From the NCBI RefSeq assembly GCF_004187715.1, contig NZ_QZWF01000001.1, positions 434,001 through 498,000 of the forward strand: a stretch of DNA of 64,000 nucleotides, written 5' to 3'. Origin of the DNA: Streptomyces sp. F001. Its GTDB lineage: Bacteria; Actinomycetota; Actinomycetes; Streptomycetales; Streptomycetaceae. The notes beneath the pieces are model-generated. The model was not told where the DNA came from, did not search any database, and saw only the letters and a list, made by a program, of their open reading frames with translations. Made by a program: the position numbers and the translations under genes. Shown here piece after piece: positions 14,981 to 23,233 of this stretch (positions are counted from its first letter, which is position 1; each line of letters opens with the position of its first letter).

Positions 14981-15291
14981 ATGAGGAACTGGTGACGCTC
15001 GCCGCCGACGGATCCGAGGTGGAAGCACTGGTCGGCGCCGTCGGCGCGGCCGGGGTCTTCTCCCTGCTCATCGTGATCGTCTGGCAGCTCGCCGCCACCT
15101 GGCGGGCCCGCATGCTGGCGGCACGCGAGGAGCAGTACAAGGAACTCGCGGCAAAGTACGCGCAACTCCTCGAAGACACCGTTGAGTTGCAGCGCCGCAC
15201 CGTCGAGGAACAGCGCCAGACCCTCGACGAACTGACGCAGACCCGGCTGGCGGTCGGCTCGATGGAGAAGATGATGCGCGAGATCGAGTAA
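14977..15291 (+). CDS. Small single-span membrane protein with a coiled-coil tail
   Basis: A 104-residue protein coupled by ATGA to the ArsR gene. One hydrophobic segment, about residues 20-42 (VGAAGVFSLLIVIVWQLAA), is followed by a long charged alpha-helical tail rich in Glu, Gln and Arg with heptad-like spacing (QYKELAAKYAQLLEDTVE, RQTLDELTQTRLAV). It has no recognised enzymatic domain. The coupling implies that regulator and membrane protein are made in a fixed ratio. The protein might hold the regulator at the membrane or help the downstream MMPL transporter; both ideas are inference. Confidence 0.8.
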   Translation: MNEELVTLAADGSEVEALVGAVGAAGVFSLLIVIVWQLAATWRARMLAAREEQYKELAAKYAQLLEDTVELQRRTVEEQRQTLDELTQTRLAVGSMEKMMREIE

Positions 15292-15305
15292 CAGCGGCCG
15301 CAGAC

Positions 15306-15337
15306 GTACGGCCGGGAGCGCCAACTCCCGGCCGTAC
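15306..15337. terminator. Strong hairpin after the ArsR/coiled-coil pair
   Basis: A perfect 13-bp stem, GTACGGCCGGGAG and its complement, with a 6-base loop, starts 14 bases after the stop at 15291. It probably separates this pair from the MMPL gene beginning at 15480. Confidence 0.88.
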
Positions 15338-15479
15338 CGAGGAAGCACACGCCCGGACACACAACCCCGTACGCCACGGCAGGTCGTCACACCTCATGCG
15401 CCGTGGTGCCGATCCCGTGCGCCCTGTGCCGGTCGCCGCACCGGCTACCGGCGGCGCGCTCCCACGAAGGAGACTACTC

Positions 15480-17600
15480 ATGCGTGCGCTGCTCAAGCGC
15501 GTCACCCGTGCGCCCGGCGGGCGGCGCGGCAAATGGCTGGTCCTTGCGGCCTGGCTGATCGTGGCCGTCGCACTCGGCCCGCTGGCCGGAAAGCTCGGCG
15601 ACGTCGAGGACACGAGCGCCAACGCCTTCCTGCCGCGCGGCGCCGAGTCCGCGCGGGTCAACACCGAGCTGGAGAAGTTCCGTACGGACACGGTCATGCC
15701 CGCCGTCGTCGTCTACACCGGCGAGGCCGCGGAGGCGAAGGCGGCCGCCGACCGGACGGCCTTCGCGCAGTTCGTCCCTGCTGGGGAGGAGATCTCGCGC
15801 CCTGTCCCGTCCGATGACGGCAAGGCCCTGATGACCGTCGTCCCGCTGGACACCGAGGACGACATCACCGGCAGGATCGACGAACTGCGCGAGATCGCCG
15901 GAGCCAATGCCCCGCCCGGTGTGGACATCGAGGTCGGCGGGCCCGCCGGCTCCCTCACCGACCAGGTCGCGGTCTTCGACGGCCTCGACTCGACCCTGCT
16001 GGTCGCCACCGCCCTGGTCGTCGCAGTACTGCTCCTGATCACCTACCGCAGCCCGATCCTGTGGCTGCTCCCCCTGCTCTCCGTCGGCTTCGCGGCCGTC
16101 CTCACCCAGGTCACCACCTACCTGCTGGCCAAGCACGCCGGACTGCCGGTGGACCCGCAGAGCGCGGGCGTGCTGATGGTGCTCGTCTTCGGTGTCGGCA
16201 CCGACTACGCGCTGCTGCTCATCGCCCGCTACCGCGAGGAACTGCACCGCCGCACCGACCGCCACGAGGCGATGCGCATCGCGCTCGGCCGCTCCGGCCC
16301 GGCGATCCTCGCCTCGGCCGGCACCATCGCCGTCGGCCTGGCCTGCCTCGCCTTCGCCGACATCAACTCCTCGCGCTCGCTGGGACTGGTCGGCGCGATC
16401 GGCGTCGTCTGCGGCTTGCTGGCGATGGTCACCGTGCTTCCGGCGCTGCTCGTCATCACCGGCCGCTGGGTGTTCTGGCCGTTCGTACCCCGCCACGGCA
16501 CGCCCGCCCGCAAGGCGCGCACCGTCTGGTCCCGCATCGGCACAGCCGTGGCCCGGCGACCCCGCTGGTCGTGGATGATGTCCGTCGCCGCCACCGGCAT
16601 CCTCGCGCTCAGCGCGACCGGCATCTCCATGGGCCTGTCGCAGGCCGAGATGTTCCAGGACAAGCCCGAGTCGGTCGTCGCCCAGGAGAGGATCTCGGCG
16701 CATTATCCGTCGGGTGCCTCGGACCCCGCGAAGATCGTCACCAGCACCAGCCAGGCAGCCGAGGTCCGGGCCGCCGCGGCCACGGTCGACGGCGTCGCCC
16801 GTGTCGAGAAGGCCGCCGACCGCACCCCGGACGGCGAACTCACCACACTCTCCGTGGTGTTGGCGGACGCCCCGGACAGTCAGGCCGCCAAGGACACGAT
16901 CGACGAGCTCCGCGACGCCGTGCACGAGGTCAGTGGCTCGGGCGCCCTCGTCGGCGGCACCACCGCACAGACCCTCGACACCCAGCGGGCCGCCGACCGC
17001 GATCTGACCACGGTCATCCCGATCGTGCTCCTGGTCGTCCTCGGCGTCCTGATCTGGCTGCTGCGGGCCCTCGTCGCCCCGCTGCTGCTGTTGGCCACCG
17101 TGGTGTTGTCGTACTTCGCCGCCCTCGGTGCCTCGAACCTGCTCTTCGAGCACGTCCTGGGCTTCGCCGGCGTCGACTGGTCGATCCCGCTCATGGGCTT
17201 CGTCTTCCTGGTCGCCCTCGGCATCGACTACAACATCTTCCTCATGCATCGCGTGAAGGAGGAGGCCGCCCGCCTCGGCCACTCCCGCGGCGTCCTGGAG
17301 GGCCTGACCAGCACCGGCGGCGTCATCACCTCCGCCGGCATCGTCCTCGCCGCCACCTTCGCGGTCTTCGCCGGCCTGCCGCTGGTGACCATGGCCCAGA
17401 TGGGCGTGCTCGTCGGCATCGGAGTCCTCCTGGACACCTTCCTGGTCCGCACGGTCCTGGTCCCCGCTCTCGCCCTGGACCTGGGCCGCTGGTTCTGGTG
17501 GCCGGGCAGGCTCTTCCACCGCCTGGCCGACCGCGGTGGAGACGCCGAAGGCAGCCCCGCCTCACCCTCCGCAGGGGACCGTGCGCACGAGCCGGCCTGA
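15480..17600 (+). CDS. MMPL-family (RND superfamily) transporter
   Basis: A 706-residue membrane protein from ATG 15480, preceded by GAAGGAGA. It has two repeated halves. Each starts with a single helix (WLVLAAWLIVAVALGPLAG; WSWMMSVAATGILALSATG), followed by an extracellular domain and a five-helix bundle. The transmembrane motifs GTDYALLLIARYREEL and GIDYNIFLMHRVKEE hold the Asp residues expected in proton relay. MMPL proteins export lipids, polyketides or drugs. The upstream ArsR/coiled-coil pair lies on the same strand, but a strong hairpin intervenes, so the gene may have its own promoter. The C-terminal tail is short and disordered. Confidence 0.93.
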   Translation: MRALLKRVTRAPGGRRGKWLVLAAWLIVAVALGPLAGKLGDVEDTSANAFLPRGAESARVNTELEKFRTDTVMPAVVVYTGEAAEAKAAADRTAFAQFVPAGEEISRPVPSDDGKALMTVVPLDTEDDITGRIDELREIAGANAPPGVDIEVGGPAGSLTDQVAVFDGLDSTLLVATALVVAVLLLITYRSPILWLLPLLSVGFAAVLTQVTTYLLAKHAGLPVDPQSAGVLMVLVFGVGTDYALLLIARYREELHRRTDRHEAMRIALGRSGPAILASAGTIAVGLACLAFADINSSRSLGLVGAIGVVCGLLAMVTVLPALLVITGRWVFWPFVPRHGTPARKARTVWSRIGTAVARRPRWSWMMSVAATGILALSATGISMGLSQAEMFQDKPESVVAQERISAHYPSGASDPAKIVTSTSQAAEVRAAAATVDGVARVEKAADRTPDGELTTLSVVLADAPDSQAAKDTIDELRDAVHEVSGSGALVGGTTAQTLDTQRAADRDLTTVIPIVLLVVLGVLIWLLRALVAPLLLLATVVLSYFAALGASNLLFEHVLGFAGVDWSIPLMGFVFLVALGIDYNIFLMHRVKEEAARLGHSRGVLEGLTSTGGVITSAGIVLAATFAVFAGLPLVTMAQMGVLVGIGVLLDTFLVRTVLVPALALDLGRWFWWPGRLFHRLADRGGDAEGSPASPSAGDRAHEPA

Positions 17601-17740
17601 CGCCAGACGGACGACGTGACTCGGGGATGCGGGCCGCAGGTCGCGTCGGTCCGCGTCCCCCAGGCTTCGAGCACCCTGGCGTGTTGAGCAACGGTGGGCC
17701 CGATACAGGGGGTTCCGAGGGACGGGAGCAGGTGGGGCCC

Positions 17741-18451
17741 GTGACGTATCAGGGCTCGTCCGGGACGACGTACGCCACCCTGGATGTGAAGGTGTGGCGC
17801 AACGCGGCCCAGGAGCACCGCGCGTTCCCTCACGTAGGCCGGGGGCGTGGCGGTCGGCCGCGAGCGGCCAGGCGCGGCCGGTGCGGCGGACCTGCGCCCG
17901 CCGCCACCCGCCAAGTGGCGTGCCGCGCGCTCGCCATCCCCGACGGTCGGCCCCGGATCCTCCCCGCACACCCGGACGCCGCACTGCCCGCCGGCCGGCT
18001 CGGCATCGGACCCGCCGTCCCCGTACTCGATCTGCCCCGCTCCTGGGCCGCCGCCCGCATCGCCCTGCGCCTCACCGCCGACGGCACCGCGCATGACCCC
18101 GGCCCACCCGTCGTGCACGCGCACGGCCCCGGTCCACCCGTCGTGCACGCGGACGGCCTCGGCTACATAGCGCTGCTCGCGGGCCTGGTCGCACCGGGCG
18201 CCGAGGTCCCGCCAGACGTACGCGTCCTCAAGTCCGCGGCGGCGCACGCCCCCTGGGTGCCGGCCACCCTGCACGCCGTCGCCTCGACGACGAGCCTGCG
18301 GGCGGCGGCCGCCGAGATCAACGTCCACCACTCCACGCTCCAGGACCGGTTGACCCACGCCGAGACCCTGCTCGGCCGGCCGGTACGCACCCCGCAGGGC
18401 CGGTTCCGGCTCCAACTGGCCCTGATGATGCACCTCTTGGCCCGGCTGTAG
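17741..18451 (+). pseudogene. Remnant of a PucR-type helix-turn-helix regulator (C-terminal part only)
   Basis: From about 17920 the frame reads like the second half of a PucR/CdaR-family regulator: GIGPAVPVLDLPRSWAAAR, then the HTH region LRAAAAEINVHHSTLQDRL and RTPQGRFRLQLALMMHLL. The expected N-terminal half of several hundred residues is absent; the stretch back to the possible GTG at 17741 has no family similarity I can recognise. An in-frame 30-bp tandem duplication at 18097-18156 lies inside the conserved region. A decayed, 5'-truncated regulator is the simplest reading. A short functional DNA-binding protein cannot be excluded. Confidence 0.65.
18097..18156 (+). repeat. 30-bp tandem duplication inside the PucR remnant
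   Basis: Units 18097-18126 and 18127-18156 differ at only two positions and encode PGPPVVHAHG then PGPPVVHADG. The near identity marks a recent in-frame duplication. Confidence 0.9.
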
Positions 18452-18651
18452 GGACCACGCGGGGTGAATCCCGTGATCCCGGCAGCAAACGCGAAGCCAG
18501 CGGCAGACCTGCCCCTCGGTGAGGGATTCGTGCCGCACGGGTGAAGCATGCGACAAACCAGCTTCCGCCACCGCACGAAGTGCGCCATGGTGCCTGCAAG
18601 TTACACAGATCCACCACCAGAGACCCACGGGACGCGGTGAAGGGGCAGCCG

Positions 18652-21006
18652 ATGGGAGCGCGGGACGATGCGTGGCAGGGCGAGGAGGCGGCGGCCCGGC
18701 GCGGCACCGGGCGGCGCAGATTCCTCGGATACGTACTGGCGGCACCGACCCTGACCGTCGCCGCCCAGCTCGGCGAGGCGGCACTCGCTCCCCGGCAGGC
18801 CGCGGCGCAGGCCGCGTCCGTGGTCCCCTCCCTGCCCGGCCCGTCCGAGATCTACGACCTCAACGACATGCTCACGCATGCCACGCTGCCCACGGCGAAC
18901 CTCATCACCATCCGCATCGACGCCGACGGCACGGCCGCCTTCGCTCTGCCCCGGGCCGAGGTGGGACAGGGCATCACCACCTCCAGTGCCATGCTGATCG
19001 CCGAGGAACTCGACCTGCCGCTCGACAAGGTACGGGTCACACTCGCCGACGCCCGGCCCGAGCTGCTCTTCAACCAGCTCACCGGCGGCTCCAACACCAC
19101 CATCTCCACCTTCACCCCGATCCGCGTCGCCGCCGCCGTCGCCCGGGGCCGGCTGCTGCGCGCCGCCGCCCTCGAACTCGGCGAGGTGGTCGGCTCGCTC
19201 ACCGCCCGCGCCGGAGCCGTCGTCTCCACGACCGGGCGCAGCCTCACCTACGGCGAGCTGGCCGAGAAGGCGGCCGCCCGCACCGACACCGCGGTCGAGG
19301 TGACCCTCAAGGACCGGTCCCGGTTCACCGTCATCGGAACCCCGCAGCGGCGGATCGACGCCCTGGAGGCGGTCACCGGCCGCAAGAAGTTCGCCATGGA
19401 CGTGCAGGTGCCCGACGCGCTGCCCACCATGGTGTGCCGGCCTCCGACCATCAACGGCACCGTCCGTTCGGTCGCGAACCTCGACGCGGTGCGCACCATG
19501 CCCGGGATCACCGACGTCGTACGGATCTCCACCGGCGTCGCCGTCCGCGGCCGCACCTTCGGCCAGTGCATCGACGCCGTCCGCGCCCTGAAGGTCACCT
19601 GGGGACCCGGCACTGCCGACGGCGCATCCGACGAGACCGTCCTGCGCAAGCTGAAGGCCGCCGAACCGCCTCTCGTCGTATCACCGTTGCCGCTCCTCAC
19701 CAAGGCCGTCGACGCCCGCTTCACCTTCCACTTCGCCAGCAACAGCGCCCTGGAGACCAACTGCGCCATCGCCGACGTACGCGCCGACTCGGCCGAGATC
19801 TGGGCCGGCCTCAAGTCGCCGATCGCCGCCCAGGAGCAGATCGCCCACCGGCTCGGTCTGCCGATCGGCGCCGTCAGGGTCCATGTCACCGAGGGCGGCG
19901 GCTCGTTCGGACGCAAGTTGTTCCACGACGCCGCCAGTGAGGCCGCCGAGATCTCGAAGGCCATGGGCAAGCCCGTGAAGCTGATGTGGCACCGCGCCGA
20001 CGACTTCCGTCAGGGGCGCACGCACCCCATGTCGACCTCGCGGGTCCGGGCCACCTACACGCCCGGCGAGGTCCTCACCTACGCGCAGCGCCACACCTCG
20101 GTCGCCACCGACTACGGGCACGGATTCGGCGAGGTCATCACCTCTCAGGCCGCCCGACTGCCGGTCGCCGACCTCACCTTCTCCCAGACAGTCTTCCAGC
20201 TCACGCAGCAGAGCCCGTACCACTTCGGCGCCACCACCATGCTGCTCAACGAGACCGACAACGGCTACAACACCGGCGCGATGCGGAACATCTATTCGCC
20301 CAACGTGCGCTGCGCCCAGGAACTGGTCGTCGACGAGCTCGCGAAGCGAATGGGCGACCAGGACCCCTATGCCTTCCGCCGCCGGTTCCTCAAGGACGAG
20401 CGGGCCAGGGCCGTCCTCGACAAGGTTGCGGAGCTCGGCAGCTGGGGCCGGGCCATGCCCGCCGGCACCGCCCAGGGCATCGCGGTCCACCCCGAGTACC
20501 ACTCCTTCGTCGCCGTGCTCGCCGAGATCGACTGCCGGCCCGAGACCACCGGGCGGAAGATTCCCGACGCGTACACCGGCCCCCGGGTCACTAAGGTCGT
20601 CTGCGCCGTCGACGTCGGACTGGCCGTCAACCCACTCGGCCTGGAAGCCCAGATGATGGGCGGGATCATCGACGGCATCGCCGTCACCCTCACCTCCGGA
20701 CTCCACCTGCGCGACGGGCACTTCCTGGAGGGGAGCTGGGACAACTACTTCTACACCCGGCAGTGGAACACCCCGCCCGAGCTGGAGATCGTCGTCATGC
20801 CGCCGACCACCGGCCGACCGGGTGGTGCGGGGGAGCTGGCTGTCGCGGGCGCGATGGCCGCCGTCGCCTGCGCCTACGGACGCGCCACCGGCACCATGCC
20901 GACGACCTTCCCCGTCAACCACGCCGAACCGCTCGGCTTCGAGCCGCCGCCCACCACCCCGCCGATCCCCGCCTCGCCGACCGACGGTCTCGACCGCGCC
21001 TTCTAG
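18652..21006 (+). CDS. iorB: Molybdopterin-binding subunit of an isoquinoline 1-oxidoreductase-type enzyme, Tat-exported
   Basis: A 784-residue protein from ATG 18652; the frame is open upstream to 18541 but the ribosome-site-like AAGGGGC and the signal favour this ATG. The N-terminus has a twin-arginine signal, RRRFLGYVLA at about 21-30, then a hydrophobic stretch and an AQAA cleavage region. The molybdenum-cofactor features are GGGSFGRKL and the catalytic Glu728 in GGAGE. This two-subunit type has no FAD protein and passes electrons through the 2Fe-2S subunit, often to a membrane cytochrome. It lies 12 bases before iorA. The substrate is probably an N-heterocycle or aldehyde, not known. Confidence 0.9.
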   Translation: MGARDDAWQGEEAAARRGTGRRRFLGYVLAAPTLTVAAQLGEAALAPRQAAAQAASVVPSLPGPSEIYDLNDMLTHATLPTANLITIRIDADGTAAFALPRAEVGQGITTSSAMLIAEELDLPLDKVRVTLADARPELLFNQLTGGSNTTISTFTPIRVAAAVARGRLLRAAALELGEVVGSLTARAGAVVSTTGRSLTYGELAEKAAARTDTAVEVTLKDRSRFTVIGTPQRRIDALEAVTGRKKFAMDVQVPDALPTMVCRPPTINGTVRSVANLDAVRTMPGITDVVRISTGVAVRGRTFGQCIDAVRALKVTWGPGTADGASDETVLRKLKAAEPPLVVSPLPLLTKAVDARFTFHFASNSALETNCAIADVRADSAEIWAGLKSPIAAQEQIAHRLGLPIGAVRVHVTEGGGSFGRKLFHDAASEAAEISKAMGKPVKLMWHRADDFRQGRTHPMSTSRVRATYTPGEVLTYAQRHTSVATDYGHGFGEVITSQAARLPVADLTFSQTVFQLTQQSPYHFGATTMLLNETDNGYNTGAMRNIYSPNVRCAQELVVDELAKRMGDQDPYAFRRRFLKDERARAVLDKVAELGSWGRAMPAGTAQGIAVHPEYHSFVAVLAEIDCRPETTGRKIPDAYTGPRVTKVVCAVDVGLAVNPLGLEAQMMGGIIDGIAVTLTSGLHLRDGHFLEGSWDNYFYTRQWNTPPELEIVVMPPTTGRPGGAGELAVAGAMAAVACAYGRATGTMPTTFPVNHAEPLGFEPPPTTPPIPASPTDGLDRAF

Positions 21007-21018
21007 ACAGGAGTCCCT

Positions 21019-21498
21019 GTGCCGCAGCACACCTTCATCCTCAACGGCAGGGCCGTCACGGCGGAGGTCGAGGACGACGCCCGGCTGCTGTGGGTGCTCC
21101 GGGACGTCCTCGATGTCACCGGACCGAAGTACGGCTGCGGGGTCGGCGTCTGCCGAGCCTGCACCAGCCACATCAACGGCAGGGCGTTCACCCCCTGCAC
21201 CGTCCCGGTCAAGGACATCGCGCCCACCGACGAGATCACCACCATCGAAGGCCTCCCCGCCACCGTCGGCAGGGACCTGCACCCCCTGCAGGAGGCCTGG
21301 CTCGACCTCGACGTCGCCCAGTGCGGCTACTGCCAGCCCGGTCAGATCATGACGGCGGTCGCGCAGGTGCGCCGGGCGCGGGTGGAGGGACGGGAGATCG
21401 ACGACGCCGACCTGGACGAGATCCGCAACATCTGCCGCTGCGGTACTTACAACCGCATCCGCGAGGCGATCGTCGCGGGGGCCCGGCGCATGCCGTGA
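21019..21498 (+). CDS. iorA: 2Fe-2S subunit of the IorAB-type molybdenum hydroxylase
   Basis: A 159-residue protein from GTG 21019, with ACAGGAG upstream and 12 bases after iorB. Both 2Fe-2S clusters are present: Cys40, 45, 48 and 60 (CGVGVCRAC) and Cys102, 105, 139 and 141 (QCGYCQPGQ; CRCGTY). It has no signal of its own and would be co-exported through the Tat leader of IorB. The gene order iorB-iorA is reversed compared with many other bacteria. It is clearly distinct from the three-subunit hydroxylase at the left end of the window. Confidence 0.92.
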   Translation: MPQHTFILNGRAVTAEVEDDARLLWVLRDVLDVTGPKYGCGVGVCRACTSHINGRAFTPCTVPVKDIAPTDEITTIEGLPATVGRDLHPLQEAWLDLDVAQCGYCQPGQIMTAVAQVRRARVEGREIDDADLDEIRNICRCGTYNRIREAIVAGARRMP

Positions 21499-21532
21499 CA
21501 CAGTCCCGAAGGTCGTTCTCCCGCCTTGTTGT

Positions 21533-21609
21533 TGTCGATGTCCGGCGCGTTCGGGTGCACCCGGTCTCGATGTCAGTGGTGGCTGCCATGATGCCCGGCG
21601 ACATCGACA
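21533..21609. promoter_or_regulatory. Three phased copies of TCGATGTC upstream of the SUKH/LRR gene
   Basis: TCGATGTC occurs at 21535-21542 and 21567-21574, and its complement GACATCGA at 21600-21607. The spacing is 32 and 33 bp, three helical turns each. The outer two extend to a perfect 10-bp inverted repeat (TGTCGATGTC). The last copy ends 17 bases before the ATG at 21625, overlapping the leader. It may be a repressor array or looped operator; the binding protein is unknown. Confidence 0.55.
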
Positions 21610-21624
21610 GCACAGGAGCACGAC

Positions 21625-23197
21625 ATGGTGGAGCAGGCGGTACGACCGATAGTCGAGGCGATCGTCGCGGGGGCCCCGAACGGCTGGACCCACGCGGTCC
21701 TGCACGGACGGGCAGGGCGAGGCGGTACCGGAGTGACCGGCGGCTACAGCCGGCACGAGGAGAACTGGAACACAGGCCTGCCCAACCCCTATGAGGAACT
21801 CATGGCACTGGCGGAGAGACTGCGCGAAGACCGCGGCTGGGAGCCTGCCAGCTTGGAAATTCAGTGCCGGCCGTCAGGCGAGTACCGGCTCGTCGCCTTC
21901 AACGACGCCATCAGCAGGGTGACCGGGATGAGCAGCGGCTTCCAGGTGGTCCTGGACCCCGACTACCGGTTGCCCCAGCCCGGCCGGCATCAGGAGCCCG
22001 GCACCGGCGCGCCGGCGGGTGACCCCGAACTGGCCGTGGCCCGCTTCCGCGCCTACCTCGAGCGGCGCGCCGCGATCCTGGGACACTCCGAGGAACTGCC
22101 CCCGCCCGCCACCGCCGCCGCGATCGAGGAGGCCGAACGCCGCCTGGGCCGCCGCCTGCCCCCCGACCTGCGCGCGCTCTACCTGATCGCCGACGGCGAC
22201 GGCATCGGCTACGAGAACCGCTACCTGTTCCAGGGCAACGCCTGGCTGTCGTTGGAGAGCATGGTCGCCGAGTGCACCGAGTGGGGCTCGGGCGAACGGC
22301 CCTGGTACGGCTGGGACCTGGAATGGGAGGCCGTCGTCTTCGACGCCACCCCCGCCGACACCGTCCGCCGCTGTGGCGGCCACCCCGGCTGGTTGCGCTT
22401 CGGCAGCAGCGAGGACGGCAACTTCCTGGCCGTGGACACAGCTCCGGCCCGCGACGGCCGCCCCGGCCAGATCATCCGGACCGGCCGCGACTACGACGAG
22501 GGACCCACCTACGTCGCCGACTCGGTCACCTCACTTCTGGGCCACTACCTGGAACTCCTGGACCAGGGCGCCTACGAGAAGGACGGCGACCACCTCCACC
22601 TGCTCGAACCCGACCACGATCCCGCCCCGCAGCAGCTCATCGGCGGCGATGTCCCCGACGAGGTCCGCCCACCCTCCAGGCGATCCACATCAACAACGTC
22701 ACCGGCCTCGTCGACCTCGCCCCGCTCACCGCCGCCCCTGGCCTCCGCCGCCTGCACCTCAACCGCTCCACCGCCGCCGATTTGTCACCCGTGCGCGAAC
22801 TGCCCGTCGAGTCCCTGCGGATCACCCTCACCACAGGCGATCTGACTCCCCTCGAAGCCCACCCCCACCTCACCTCCCTCGACCTGACCACCACCGGGCC
22901 GGCCGACATCACCCCCTGCGCACCATCCCCCACCTGCGGGGCCTCGACCTCTCGGGAGCCGACGTCCCCCACCTGCCCGTGCTGGCCGACCTTCCGGGCC
23001 TCCGCTACCTCTCCCTCACCGCCCGCCAGTGGGCCACCCTCCTGAATGAGGCCAAGGTGCCACCCAACCTCACCGCCGCTCACCTGGCCGAGGCGAACGC
23101 CACCCTCGACGACGCCCTGGCCTGGGCAGCCCGTCTCGGCCTCGACACCGACAACGCCCTGCATCTCTCCGGCACTCTGAAGACCGTCGACGGGTGA
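21625..23197 (+). pseudogene. Immunity-like SUKH (SMI1/KNR4) plus leucine-rich-repeat protein, interrupted by two frameshifts
   Basis: ATG 21625 is preceded by AGGAG. The first 115 or so residues (GWTHAVLHGRAGRGG, SGEYRLVAFNDAIS) look like a YezG/DUF600-type domain. A SUKH domain follows (AAIEEAERRLGRRLPPDLR; LYLIADGDGIGYENRYLF). The frame then breaks near 22665 and continues one base back as leucine-rich repeats (LQAIHINNVTGLVDLAPL), breaks again at 22911-22915, and resumes (LRGLDLSGADVPHLPVL) to a stop at 23195-23197. Both breaks fit loss of one C in a C run. The unbroken first frame would end at 22845. No toxin gene is adjacent. It could be a decayed gene or a sequencing artefact. Confidence 0.78.
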
Positions 23198-23202
23198 AAG
23201 GC

Positions 23203-23224
23203 GCCGCCGGATCGAGCCGACGGC
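23203..23224. terminator. Hairpin between convergent genes
   Basis: GCCGCCGG-ATCGAG-CCGACGGC forms an 8-bp stem with one mismatch in the 36-bp gap between the SUKH/LRR gene and the minus-strand flavoprotein gene. Confidence 0.55.
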
Positions 23225-23233
23225 AGGCTGTCC

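Noticed and set aside
21625..23197. A toxin-antitoxin or polymorphic toxin locus around the SUKH gene
   Set aside because: Neighbours are a molybdenum hydroxylase and a flavoprotein. No toxin domain or secretion gene is seen.
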